The translations under genes were made by a program, and so were the position numbers. A stretch of 64,000 bases of DNA from Myrica gale (lineage: Eukaryota; Streptophyta; Magnoliopsida; Fagales; Myricaceae), in the NCBI GenBank assembly GCA_963930655.1, contig OZ005611.1, forward strand, positions 24,477,001-24,541,000. The letters are read 5' to 3'. Below are positions 1 to 11,400 of the stretch, piece after piece. The number at the start of each line of letters is the position of its first letter. The first letter of the stretch is position 1. Below the pieces are notes generated by a model. It did not search any database and was not told the DNA's origin. It saw only the letters and a program-made list of their open reading frames with translations.

Positions 1-352
1 TAAAGTTGAAAAAAAATCAGGAATGAGGAGTCCTCGACCCACAACAGATAGAGGAGGCTCATATTGGAATTGGGATCCGAAGGAAACTTGGGCATTTTAG
101 GAGATTAGCTTTTCTCATGTCTGTTGTCGGTCATCCATCAGTTGCTTTCAACAATTACTTTAAATACAATGGCTGCTATTCATATTTAAATTTGTTCCTG
201 TATACTGTTTTAAAATAGTTTCCCATTGTGAGGTTGCACAAGTTATAACTAGGTACTTGTCCCAGTTGGTTCCTTTTAGAGCTTTTCACTAATGTTCCAG
301 AAATTATTACTGCCGTGGCATCTCATTCTTATTATCTTTCTTTGTGCACCAG

Positions 353-1412
353 GTTCGCAATTATTCCCCAGCACCATCAATTAACAATAGCATCAAGGTG
401 AGGCAATAATATATGTTTTGTTTGGTGAAGCTTGTGTGTTTGTTTCTGTCTCAGCCTGCCTTGTTGTTTGTAATAGTTATTGATAGAGTGAAAAATCTTG
501 CTTGCAGTAACCTATATGATTGTATATCATTTTGTCTAATACGCTGCAACGAGTGATGTTGCTGGGGATTCTCATAATTTTATTGTTCCATGCAGATGGA
601 AGTTGGAATTGAGGATTGCCTACACATTGAGTTTGAGTATAACAAAAGCAAGTATGTCGAACATGTACTGAAACTGGGATTTTCAGTTGTTAAGAAAGAT
701 TAGTTAGATCTGGCTAAACCTATGTATATAGGTACATGGTTGCCAGTTCAGTCCATAATTCGTCTGACTATTGTGGAGTAGCAAGCAATTTTATTTGTTT
801 ATATTTATAACATGTTTATCATTGCTTACGTGCTTAAAAATATACAGGTATCATTTGAAAGATGTAATTATTGGCAAGATATATTTTCTCCTTGTAAGAA
901 TCAAGATAAAGAATATGGATCTGGAGATCAGGCGACGAGAATCAACAGGATCAGGGGCCAATACTCATGTTGAGACAGAGACGCTTGCTAAATTTGAGTT
1001 GATGGATGGTGCTCCAGTTCGAGGTATATGAGAATACTCTATGATTTTCTTTAAATTCTGATCAATATAAATTTGGCCATAGTTTAATGCACATGGAACT
1101 TTTGGGATTATGAGATCAAAGGTAAGTGAAGTTCTTTTTAGATGAGTAATTAGGTTTTGATTTTACAAAGGACTGTTCTGCAATTTGAATTGCCTGCGCT
1201 GCAGTGGCTTATGTCATGTGCTTGATTTTATAGGTGAATCGATTCCAATCAGACTTTTCCTTAGCCCTTACGAACTGACACCCACTTATCGAAACATCAA
1301 CAACAAATTCAGTGTGAAGTATTTTTTGAATCTTGTTCTAGTTGACGAAGAGGACCGCCGGTACTTTAAGCAGCAGGAAATCACCATATATAGGCTTCAG
1401 GAACCTTCCTGA
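353..1412 (+). CDS. VPS26: VPS26 retromer subunit, 3' half (5' exons outside window)
   Basis: Four exons are visible: 353-397, 596-651, 848-1023 and 1234-1412 (TGA at 1410-1412). All have AG/GT borders, and the phases close to 151 codons plus stop. The product begins [15 protein letters not shown] and continues through [36 protein letters not shown] and the ending [14 protein letters not shown], which is the conserved C-terminal arrestin-like half of VPS26. From family knowledge, VPS26 with VPS35 and VPS29 forms the retromer core that recycles vacuolar sorting receptors from endosomes. Full-length plant VPS26 is about 300 aa, so roughly half is missing beyond the left edge. No coding exon was recognised in 1-352. 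The A and B paralogues cannot be told apart here. No breaks are seen. Confidence 0.93.
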
Positions 1413-2209
1413 TTACTTCTCTTACGTGGTCTCAACATTTGATCCCAGTTGAAAGGGAGAGGAAGACGATAGATTGTCTCAGGACACCTTGTGAAGCTTT
1501 GTTAGGTTTGATTTCACCACTGAGATAATCTTGTTTCTATAAACGGTTAGAATGGCCTGTTACTCTCGCCGGGTGACAGCACTGATATGTCTTTGTTGCA
1601 AATGATGTACATGGGCCATGCTGGGTCGGGAAAGATCTTTGTTCACTATTTATGATACAGTTCTGAACAATCTTCTGAAAACTAGCTGTTGTGACTTCCT
1701 ATTGCAGCAAAGTATCTTCCAGGTTTTCATTTTTGTTATTTTTTTCTTGGTGTTTTATCTCATAGACACGGATGTTGCCCTAGGGATGCAATGATTACTG
1801 TATATTCGTGGCCCCCCTCTCCCATTTATATGAGTTGTTTGGGATTTGGATTGTTTCTGTTTGGATCTCCACGAATTTTCTGCATGCTATATCAAGTACC
1901 ATTGCACAACAAAGAAAATCGGATGTTCCTAAAATAGAGAAGCCTAGAAGAGGCTCACTGTACAGTTCTTCCTTCCAATTTTAGCTTTGGCTTCATCCGT
2001 ATTTGTTTGATGATAATAGCTAAGACTTCCTATTGTCAATTGTAAGGTTTCCTACTGGATTTCGATGAGAGCCTCCAGCATGATTGCATCACGGTCTTCG
2101 TAGAAAGAAGATAAATTTTGGAGAAATGTAGTCAATCACCATGAGTCTTCCGTTGACATTCTCCTTTTGTGACAAAACTTAAGCTACGTTGGAAGCTCCA
2201 TCCGATTCT
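1413..2209. other. VPS26 3' UTR and convergent intergenic spacer
   Basis: This is non-coding sequence between the VPS26 stop and the STR11 stop, two genes transcribed toward each other. The first few hundred bases are T-rich and likely VPS26 3' UTR; the part near 2200 should be the STR11 3' UTR. No further gene, RNA or repeat was recognised. Confidence 0.6.
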
Positions 2210-5200
2210 TTACTCGTCTGAAACCGCTGGCAAGCCCTCTTTGGACCATGTGTAGAGGCCCCCTTCCAAGTGGAAAACATTGGTGTAGCCGTTGAGGACA
2301 AGCAAGTAGGCCGCTATCAGTGACCTGTTGAAAAAGCAGCGTAAATAATCATTGCATTCCCTCATTTTGGGCTTTGAATGTGAAGAGAGTTACGGACCAC
2401 TTTAGGCACTGAATATGCTAAGAGATGAACCGCCTAGCGATAGTTATGGTGGCAAAGAAGTACTTGCCTTTGCTACAAATATGTGACGTAAAAGAATACA
2501 CGAAAAGTGTCTAGTTTGACCTTTTATGTTTGGATCATTCATTTGCTACTTGAATATGGTTTAATTCGAAGAAATAAAAACACAACAAACGGCTTCCACA
2601 ACATTCAATACTGCCGTATTAATTACGAAGTAGTGTAAACCTCACTGTGAGACCCATATGTTGTGTCTATATCTCTCTAAATTGGACTCTCCAATTTGGG
2701 GAATAAATTGGAGGAGATCTCTATCCATGTTTGGCCTGGTTATATCTCATCACTTCTAGATCTATAATTGTTGTCGCTTCATTGAGCATAGTGATATACA
2801 ATAATACTGGCAATGTATAATATATCTTCCCATATAAATGCGATAGACTGTTTTCTTTTCTCCAACTATCATTATTAATTTATTAAAATGTGTTGAAGGC
2901 CTATTGTATCTATATGTATGTTGATTAACTATATTTTAACGCACACGTGAAAATACCTGCAGTAAGGTGCAATGAAGTCTCAAGGGAGGAAGGTATAGAA
3001 AAGTATTCATAAATAGAAGGATCGGATCACTACGTGTGAAAACCCGGTCTTTAGATAAAAAAAGGAGAAGAAAACATTGTTTTTGCATGGCTGAGATTCG
3101 AACCCAGGCAGAAAGGAGGAGAGAGGGCGTTCATGACCACTGAGGCACCTTTGTTGTTTTTCCTTATATGGTGAAGTTTTATTTTATTTAAACACGTTTT
3201 GCCCGAATTGAATTTTTAAGTAAAACGGTGTGTTTTGATCTTCTTCTTCCCCAAACTTTGGAATCTCGATTTTTATGCCCTAGCCGCCGTTTTCAACCCT
3301 TCAGTTTCTCTCTCATCAATTTCCTCTCTCTCTCTTCAATTTCACATCCGTTTTAGCACCTTTTCGACTGATTTTCGTGGCCTTTTAACTCCATTGTTAG
3401 GATCTTAACGTTTTCTCAATAAGTCAAACGATTTATGGTGGTTAATGGAGGATTTTGAAAGGGCAACCATTTTGGGTTGTTACACTTTGATTCGCCCTAT
3501 AAAAGGGGACCTTCTACTCAGAGATTATTCACACCTCTCAATTTCGACATTAGTCATTTTTGAGATTCATCTCTCTTTCTCTAGGTCAATTTCGGCCATT
3601 GTTGAGTTTCTCGATTTTCTTCGGTTCTTTTGGGTCACTGCAATACGTGGATTCTATGGTGGTTCGATTGTTGAAGAAAATCTGGTAAGCGGAGCTACTA
3701 TAATATTTTTCTCCAAAAATTATGAACACGTTTTCATAAACGATTTTGTGGAAAATATTTTATTGCAAGTTTATGTTATTCTGAAAACAAATGTGAAATT
3801 TTAAAAGACCTACTGAGATTGTTTATATGACTGTTCTGAATTATTTCTCAGAGATTCTGTATTCTGCTGAACATCATTTCTAATTTTAAATCTGAGTTCT
3901 GATATTATATATTATACTGTTTTCAAACCCCGAGGCGATATTCTGATTACTGATTACTGCTGCTGTTGGTACCAACTCATTACTGATTACTGGTGCGCCC
4001 ATTCTTCGGATTGGTTTCTGTGTGGGTTTCTCCCTAGTGCACACTTAGCGTACGTGGCTAAGTCTTAGGTGATGTTCGTTTTGAGAAAAAATGTAGGATT
4101 TTAGAGAAGTTGTGAATTTTTATGTTGAATAGTGTTTTATTGGTGTTTGTGTAAAGTGGAGAGAGAAATGATTTGATGTAATTGTTTAATAAAAAAGTAT
4201 TGGAGTTATGTGAAAAAGTATAGAGAGAGAAAATTTATGTTGAATAAAAAATTAAAAAGTTGTTGGAGATTGTGTAAAATGTATTGGTTTTTGTGTTTGA
4301 ATTCTGAATATGTTCGGTGGTAGAATTGTGAATATACTTAGAATCCTGAAAAAATGGTGAAAACGAACATACCCTTAGTAAGGCAAACTCCACTTTCTGT
4401 TGGCTTAATTCGGTTTGACCGCCGGTTAAGTCGTTGCACAACCCTGCCACAGGGGTCAATGTGACTTACTGTTGATGTCAAGGAGATTTTCTGAAAAGCT
4501 ATTTTATTTTCTGTATTTCTGGTCACTGAATTGAGTATTATTTTCAAAATAAAAAATATATTTTTTTTATTCTCTGCTTACTGAGTTGTCAAACTCACTC
4601 CGTTATTATTTTCTCCACTTTCAGAGATTTTTGAAGAACGTGACAAGGATGATACTTAGATGGCATGCGGGCGGGAGTAGTATTGTTTTGAAAATTGTAC
4701 AAGTTTATGTTTTAAAGCATTGAAGTTTTGATGATGTTTTTATTTAGAATAAAGGAAATGATGTCTCAAAGTTGTTTTAATGAAAATTTCAAATGTTGAT
4801 TTTTGGGGCGTGACACTACGTACCTTGACTGTTGACCTTCTGGCAGACTTTGGGATGGTTTCATTGTACCCCCAGATGAGCAAAGCTACTATTATTTTTG
4901 CAGTTTTATCCAATTTCGCTTCCACACCTGTAAGCATATTCAAACATTATGTTACTTCTACAACGCTAAGATTGGATAAAATCACGTAAGAAGATGGAAG
5001 ATTGGCTAACTATGCCATACTCTGTATGAACTCTGGATTCTCTTCTGTACCAGAGAAGATGCCAAAAAAGGCAAATGCAGCCCGTCTGGCAATGTCCCAT
5101 GCTGTCCCTTCCTTTATGAGCCTGTATATTTGCACATTAATAGCTCCAGGGGGATGAGCCTACAACCAAAACCATTATAAGAACACTTGGGTAGAGAATG

Positions 5201-6509
5201 AAATCTACGTAAGAATCATAATTATTGCTCAGTTGGCCATAACTTGGTCAGTAAAAATATTGCTTTATGGATTATGTGAAGTCCAGGTCCATCAGTGAGT
5301 TTTATCCCAAGGGGGAGAGTTTTCAGAAAATTGTTAAAAGAACTTCCAGTAAGTCTGCTGGATTACCAAGTGTGCATACTTTCCCACATCCCCGAAGTTA
5401 TCGGGCATTGGGTTACTACCCAAATCACCATGGAATTTACCCTATTTTTGTGGTTGCTATGTTGCTAAATTGGATGACAGATAGTGAGTGGATTACCTCT
5501 TTAAAGTCTGCTTCAGGCCGTACATCAAGGATCACAAAGTTGTTTTCCTTCTGAAGGCGTAGAGCTTCCTTTACATCCGCACTCCTTACCTGAAAAAATG
5601 GAAATAAATTAACCCCGACATTCATCTCAGGTTCTGCTAAGCATCACCCAATTCCCCTGTGGTCTGGCCTAGTACTTACCCTTTTATTCAACCAAGGTGA
5701 TAAATATCTGTTTCTAACATTTCCCTGAGAAAAACAATTTTTTTTCCCTCCTAAGAAGTTACGAACACAATAGATATGAGCTCTTTCTCATTCTTCAGCT
5801 CTTGATCAATCAGCTCACTATTTATTGTCCTACTTATTCACTTCTTAATGCAGGTGAAGAACTGTTGTAATAGTCATTGTTCTATTAATCTTTTGTCCTC
5901 AAAATTCTTTGAGTGGTATCTGATTTAACATTAGACTTGGGTAACGTTAAGGAATGAGATAGGACTGTCAACTACTCCTCCAACACCAGTTTTGTGATTA
6001 CTGCTCTTGCTGGCAAAAGGAATCGTCGTTCTCTTTCACCGTGTTTATTTTCAGTGTGTGCGCGCGCGCAAGAGAGAGGGAGGGAAAGCTGCAGATATAC
6101 CTTTTTCTGCAGAAGATACTCTCTCTTAATCTTCCAGTCTTCTTCAGCTAACCCCTCCAAGAGAATCGTAGAAAAGTTGAAAATCAGTGTCAACTAGGAC
6201 AAAAACATATCAACACAAACTTGTTTCTATTCCAGTGATCATGTCGTCTTGAGAATCCCATCCCATGGAGATTCTTATTAATTAAACTTATCCTAGAAAA
6301 GACGTACCTGGTGACTTTGCAGGTTTGGTGGCTGCACTTCGGATTCTCAGGCCCTTTGGTACAGTCCTTGACGACAACCATTGCTGCCTCGGTGCTTTGA
6401 ACCAGCAGGGACCAGGATCATGAGTATGTTTTGGAGAAAATGCTGGCGGTGAGTAATAGATATTAGGACGTAGAGATGAGCGCAGGGTGATTGAACTCAT
6501 ACTAGCCAT
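2210..6509 (-). CDS. STR11: Chloroplast rhodanese-like protein (STR11 type) with a +1 frameshift
   Basis: Six exons on the minus strand: 6509-6308, 6147-6101, 5589-5497, 5159-5021, 4927-4824 and 2324-2210 (stop 2212-2210). Start is the first ATG of MASMSSITLRSSLRP, giving a Ser/Arg-rich likely plastid transit peptide. It is followed by AEEDWKIKREYLLQKK, a rhodanese domain (FVILDVRPEADFKE, HPPGAINVQIYRLIKEG, GIFSGTEENPEFIQ) and the C-terminal LIAAYLLVLNGYTNVFHLEGG. These segments match Arabidopsis STR11 as I remember it. Exon lengths sum to 700, one base too many. The extra base is an A in the run 4882-4884 (plus strand), just before the active-site Cys codon of the C-S-S-G-G loop; the sequence on both sides is conserved in two different frames. 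It is either a recent inactivating mutation or an assembly error. The last intron (4823-2325) carries the solo LTR at 3035-4815. Confidence 0.85.
3080..3155 (-). other. tRNA-like A/B-box segment within the solo LTR
   Basis: Read on the minus strand the segment holds TGCCTCAGTGGTCATGA (A-box like) and, about 35 bp further, GGGTTCGAATCTC (B-box like). That is the spacing of an internal RNA polymerase III promoter. No tRNA cloverleaf closes around it, so it is not a tRNA gene. It may be a SINE-derived remnant or a constitutive part of this LTR family. Confidence 0.45.
3498..3504 (+). promoter_or_regulatory. Probable LTR TATA box
   Basis: TATAAAA lies inside CCCTATAAAAGGGG, about 460 bp into the solo LTR, where a U3 promoter is expected. 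It is on the strand opposite to STR11, so if active it would give antisense transcripts across STR11 exons 5 to 1. Confidence 0.5.
4068..4374. mobile_element. Tourist-like (PIF/Harbinger) MITE nested in the solo LTR
   Basis: Terminal inverted repeats GGTGATGTTCGTTTT (start) and the complement of AAAACGAACATACCC (end) are flanked by the 3-bp duplication TTA at 4065-4067 and 4375-4377, the PIF/Harbinger target. It is 307 bp, AT-rich, with no coding capacity. It lies wholly inside the LTR, so it inserted later. A related copy in opposite orientation is at 32224-32563. Confidence 0.75.
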
Positions 6510-7133
6510 TCTTGTAAGCTTCACTTCAGCAGCTATGGAATTTTCTAAGTCCAAGTTGTTACTAATCTAGAATTGCATCATTTGAGCTACTTCTGCTATA
6601 CCTTTCTTGAGGGTACTTGGGGGAGGTCATGGTGTCAGAGTTATTTTGGATATTTTGATCTGAGAGAATCTGAATTTGTGGTGGCTGTTTTAAAGTCTGT
6701 TCCGATTGGATATCAATCGTCCCCACCCACCACTTTGTTTTGTTTTCTGCAGGACTTCATACAGCAATTAGTGCTGTTTGCCTTAAACTTCTTAATAAAG
6801 TTTTCTTCACGTTTCTCCTCCAACTTTTTCTTTTCTTTCTTATGAGATCCAAGTTGCTGTAATATGGGAGTATTCAACTGATAATATTGTCCGAGCATTG
6901 TTTAGACTGTTTGGTTTTTGGGTCTTTTGACCCGTTTGTTTGTACTGGGCCTTTATGCCCCCTTTTAGTTGTTGTCAAGGGCTCCATGCCCATGTTTCTT
7001 TTAGCCTGCCATTGGGGCCTCTCTCCCCATGCAGCACCACCAGTTGTATTCCCCTGTTTCTCCAATGGAAGTTATGAGATTATCCCAGGGGAAAAAAGAA
7101 AGTCCCAAGCATTGCTTAGAGACTGGTAGGTAG

Positions 7134-7180
7134 AAAAAAGTTCAATTCTCCAAATAATACTTCTTTTTATCGATAAAAAA
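7134..7180 (+). mobile_element. Extremely 5'-truncated LINE tail (47 bp) with 8-bp TSD
   Basis: A 47-bp insert ending in ATCGATAAAAAA is bounded by GTAGGTAG at 7126-7133 and 7181-7188. A GATAAAAAA-type tail plus a perfect direct duplication fits a dead-on-arrival L1-type insertion. Confidence 0.5.
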
Positions 7181-8283
7181 GTAGGTAGGAAATGTATTTA
7201 TGCTTCAAACCATCCAGAAATTTACCAATAAAACAAGCATCAGAGCAAAAAAAAGTACACAAGATTAGAAGTCCCTTGTTAGGTTGAAACTGGGTCATGG
7301 TATGGTAGGAACTAGGGAAATCCATGACACTTAAACGAAGAGACTTCTTCTTGTCAAACTTGAACCATTGAATTATCCAAAAATTCTGACCCTGACAAGC
7401 ACATGCCTCCTTGATTTGCGTTTATGTGCATCAATCTCTTTCCTGCTGGGAAAGTCGTATTGAATTGATTCTAAGTGAGAGATCTCTTGACTCCAGTCTT
7501 AAAAATGACAAATAAAATAAACTCCACCATAATAACAAGTCTACTGTTGAATATCAAAACTGTTTGGGATTACCAGTTAATTAAAAAACACCTTAAATTT
7601 CGCAACAACTGACTTAAGGCTTATAATTATAAGACATACTTTAATGATATAAATGAATAATTTATTACAAAATTGTGTTCACGGGCTTCACCATGTATAT
7701 ATATTTTTTAAAATTTACTAATTATATGTTGCAATTCAAATAAGAAATTACAGATATCTTACTATAGTGTTGTAATTCCGCCCACCACATTAAGGGGCAT
7801 GATCCAACGGTTCAGTGTATACTGACAAGTGTGTCGGTCCAGTATTTCGTCGTGCTATTTTACGAATTTCGTACTGCCCTCTCGCCACTCCGCCAGTAGA
7901 ACCACCGACATCGAAGGACCCGATAGAGGTGAATTAACCATGTTGATATAGCCACGTGTCACATCTAGCCAAGCTGGATTAAAGTAATGGCAAACCGTGT
8001 TACCTGTGATCGTATCCTCTATGATGCCATCCCACCCTCCATCATGCAACTAAGCACATCGACGGTTGTACATTCTTGTTCGTAGCCAATCTATTGACGT
8101 GTATTCCACTTCACGGAATGAGTTGAAAATGAGAGCACGTGTGGCTGCCCGCAGTATAGTGCAGCTCAATCGTTCTCTCACGTATAGCCGAAGTTAGGCG
8201 TACGACAGTCGGAACAACCAGGGATTCAGGATTGCACGAAAGATAAAACCTGCACAAGATTAAAACCCACAGTTTCTTCTACC

Positions 8284-8303
8284 TATATATATATATATAT
8301 ATA
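8284..8303. repeat. (TA)n microsatellite upstream of the MFSD5-type gene
   Basis: About ten TA units, roughly 135 bp upstream of the start codon. This is possibly within the core promoter, and likely length-polymorphic. Confidence 0.7.
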
Positions 8304-8438
8304 CGTAAACATATTTATTCTCTTTGCAAGTATCTCACAGTATCTCAATTTACATACAGAGGAGGCATTTGTCTTCTCAGTTCCTCCTTTCTTTTCCTCT
8401 GTATTAGTACGCTGCGAAAGCCCTGAGGAAACGGGAAG

Positions 8439-11400
8439 ATGGAGATGTTCTACTATTTGGTGTTTGGGGGGTTAGCTGCGGTGGTAGCAGCTGTGGAGCT
8501 GAGCAAAACGAACAAGGACCGGACCAACACTTCAGCTGCTTTCAATTCCTTCAAGAACAATTACCTTCTCGTTTACTCTCTCATGATGGGTACGGTAGCG
8601 TTTCACCCCACCCCCTCATACCGATCCGATCACATTGATATATCATATCACAATGTTGGATCCTTACCTCCGTTCAGATCTTGCAATCTTTACTCTAGAA
8701 CCCCTTAATGTGTGCTCATCTACGTCGACATTTAATTATGTGTCTCTGTTTAGTGGGTCTGGCGAATTTAGATCTGATCTGATATCTTTAAATTAGGATT
8801 GCCCTTGTTCCCACCCCTCATTTTATTGGGATCTTGCTTTGTTTTCTGGGAATCGTTGCATTGCTTCTTGTGTCTATATTTTTGTGAGTCTTGATTAGAT
8901 CTCACCATCTCAATTTTAATAAGCATTTTGGGAGTGCTTTGCTTTTTTTTTTTATATATACTTTTGAAAGCAAAAGGTTTGCAAGAGTGATGGAGGGGAG
9001 TTTTCTTTCATATATTAGATGCAAGAAAGTGTTGTCTTTCAAAATGTAGCAAAATTGACTTCTTGAAAGTATGCAGCTTTTATATAGAAGTGGAGGAGAT
9101 CAGTGCCTCTGGATTTCATTTATGAAGTCGACAGTATTTGGGGCAGATCATGAATGGATCGTTCAAATAGGTTTTGTACCTCTGTGGTTTTATGTTTAAC
9201 GGAGGGTCTGCTTGCATTGAGCTTTGTATTACTACTTGGTCTTCGTAGTTTAAACATTTCATTTTGTAGGACAAACCTGTCTGGAAGTACAACGTTTAGA
9301 ATTTTGTTTTCTCTTTCATTATTTTCTTTGCCATGAAGAGGAGTATTGTCTTCTTCGGATGCCACATCCTCTGTTTCTATTGTTCTCCTCGGTCACAGGC
9401 AAAGATCAAGTCTGAGGATTATGTTGCGACTTGGGGTTTATAATGCCAGTTGGATCTAGTTAGTTTCTCAGCCATATTAATTGCTTCCTTCAGTGAACAT
9501 ATTCTAATTTTTCTCATCTAAGTATACTTTTGTCGGGTACATTAAGCAATCTAAGGAATGTCCTAACAGTAAGGCTGCATATTATACATGCGATTTAAAA
9601 ACCGTATCTTCGTAGTTTTTGAGATCAAGGTGAATACTATTTTTTTAAATCTACTATTATAAAAATTTATTTTGATCGTAGTTGGAAAAAAAAAGCTGTA
9701 TGTATAACTTAGTGGTGGTAGATGTCATTCTTTGTCTAATGATTACTTGTTTCTGCACGGCAATAGCCGGGGATTGGTTGCAGGGTCCTTATGTGTACTA
9801 TCTCTATAGTACGTATGGTTTTGGGAAAGGGGAGATTGGACAGCTTTTTATTGCTGGGTTTGGGTCCTCCATGTTGTTTGGGACAATTGTTGGATCTCTG
9901 GCCGACAAACAGTGAGATTATCTCCGTACTTTGTAGTATTTTTTCATTGCTTTATTGATTGGATTCGCTTTCTCACTATATTTTGACTGCATCCACTGGT
10001 TGCAGGGGTCGAAAGAGGGCATGTGTGACATACTGCATAACGTACATTCTGAGCTGTATCACCAAGCATTCTCCTCACTACAAGGTTCTGATGGTGGGCC
10101 GCATTTTGGGGGGTATCGCCACTTCACTTCTATTCTCAGCTTTTGAGTCATGGCTTGTAGCAGAACACAACAAGGTGAGGGGTTGTTGCTTTAACCTTTC
10201 ACTATGTTACTAATTTTTAACTGACATATTTTCATTCAGATGTATTGCCTACATAAATATTCTTCTGGGTAGTCTGTGGCAACATTCCGGACTCTGACAA
10301 CTCGTACTGTGTGCCCATTATAGTCTCTTTGAAGCCTCCAGGTCTCATGGTTGACCAACAGACTTGTGCTTTGCAGACAAAATCACAAAATATAATATTT
10401 GATACTGCCGAATTTTATCAGGAATCGCTATAGTTATTTTTTGCCTTCTTCATATAGTGTTATTACTTTTTCTGTTTTCCTATTTAATACATATATTATA
10501 GAACAGAAAGAAACTCTAAGGCATGAAAGGCTAAAACATTCTTTTGTGGAATAGTTGTAAATTTCTTAAGTATTTTAGTTTCTGCTAATCACATCAGATT
10601 AATCTGAATTTCATGTTTGCTGTTCCTCTTTCGGCAACTTTACCGCTGAGTACATCATTCGACAAGACGCTTGGCTTAATAGAAGAGATGGAAAAATTGC
10701 TAGTATGAACTAATTTATGGAAACGTTGAGGTGAAAATTTATGAGGATTAACTTTGTACGAAGACCGGGAAGTGTCCTCTTGCTCTTACTAACTGAATTT
10801 GTTTCTATGCGTTCGAAGGATGCAGTTCTGAGTCTATCACATTTTTTCACTTCATCTTTGTTAAAAGCAACTTCCAATATACTCAGAATTGGAGTCATAT
10901 CTTCTAGAACTTTTATCACCTCATATTCATGAATTTTAATTTCGTTTTACCCCCAAAATCTGTGCAGAGGAACTTTGATCAACAATGGTTGTCAGTCACA
11001 TTCTCAAAGGCGATATTTCTTGGCAATGGCCTTGTTGCCATTGTTGCTGGGTTATTTGGTAATATTCTTGTCGATACCTTGGCCCTTGGCCCTGTTGCAC
11101 CCTTTGATGCTGCTTCATGCTTTCTTGCCATTGGTATGGCCATTATTTTGTCATCATGGACGGAGAACTATGGAGACCCTTCTGAGAACAAGGACTTGCT
11201 TACCCAATTTAGGGGTGCTGCTGTGGCCATTGCTTCTGGTAAAGTCCAAACTTTCCCTAGACAATAATTTGATTCTTTTAAATAGTGCCATAACCAGTGA
11301 TACTTAAACATAAACATTTGGGACTGCGTATCTTCACTGCCATAACTCTGCTTGATCAAATGATAATTAGACTTGGATCCTTAAACATGGTACAAGATGA

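Larger units (their letters stand above)
3035..4815. mobile_element. Solo LTR with 5-bp TSD in the STR11 last intron
   Basis: The element begins TGTGAAAACCC and ends GGGGCGTGACA, near-inverted termini of the TG...CA type. It is flanked by identical 5-bp duplications CTACG at 3030-3034 and 4816-4820. There is no internal gag/pol sequence and no second LTR, so this is a solo LTR, the usual product of LTR-LTR recombination. The 1,781 bp include a later 307-bp MITE (4068-4374), so the original LTR was about 1.47 kb. A TATA box lies at 3498-3504. Its parent family was not identified. Confidence 0.85.
6510..8438. other. Divergent promoter region between STR11 and the MFSD5-type gene
   Basis: This 1.9-kb spacer separates two genes that start away from each other. 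ACGTG-core sites of G-box type lie near 7951 (CCACGTGTC) and 8135 (GCACGTGTG), closer to the MFS gene, and an (AT)n tract lies at 8284-8303. A segment at about 6892-7118 is bounded by similar AGCATTG(T/C)TTAGA stretches and may be a small retroposon, but this is weak. A 47-bp LINE-tail insertion lies at 7134-7180. No gene was found. Confidence 0.5.

Noticed and set aside
3080-3155. tRNA gene
   Set aside because: A and B boxes are present, but acceptor and anticodon stems do not form.
9120-9365. 81-codon frame (-) in MFSD5-type intron 1
   Set aside because: Starts with ATG and is polar, but no homology is recalled and it lies in an intron; possibly chance or an old gene fragment.
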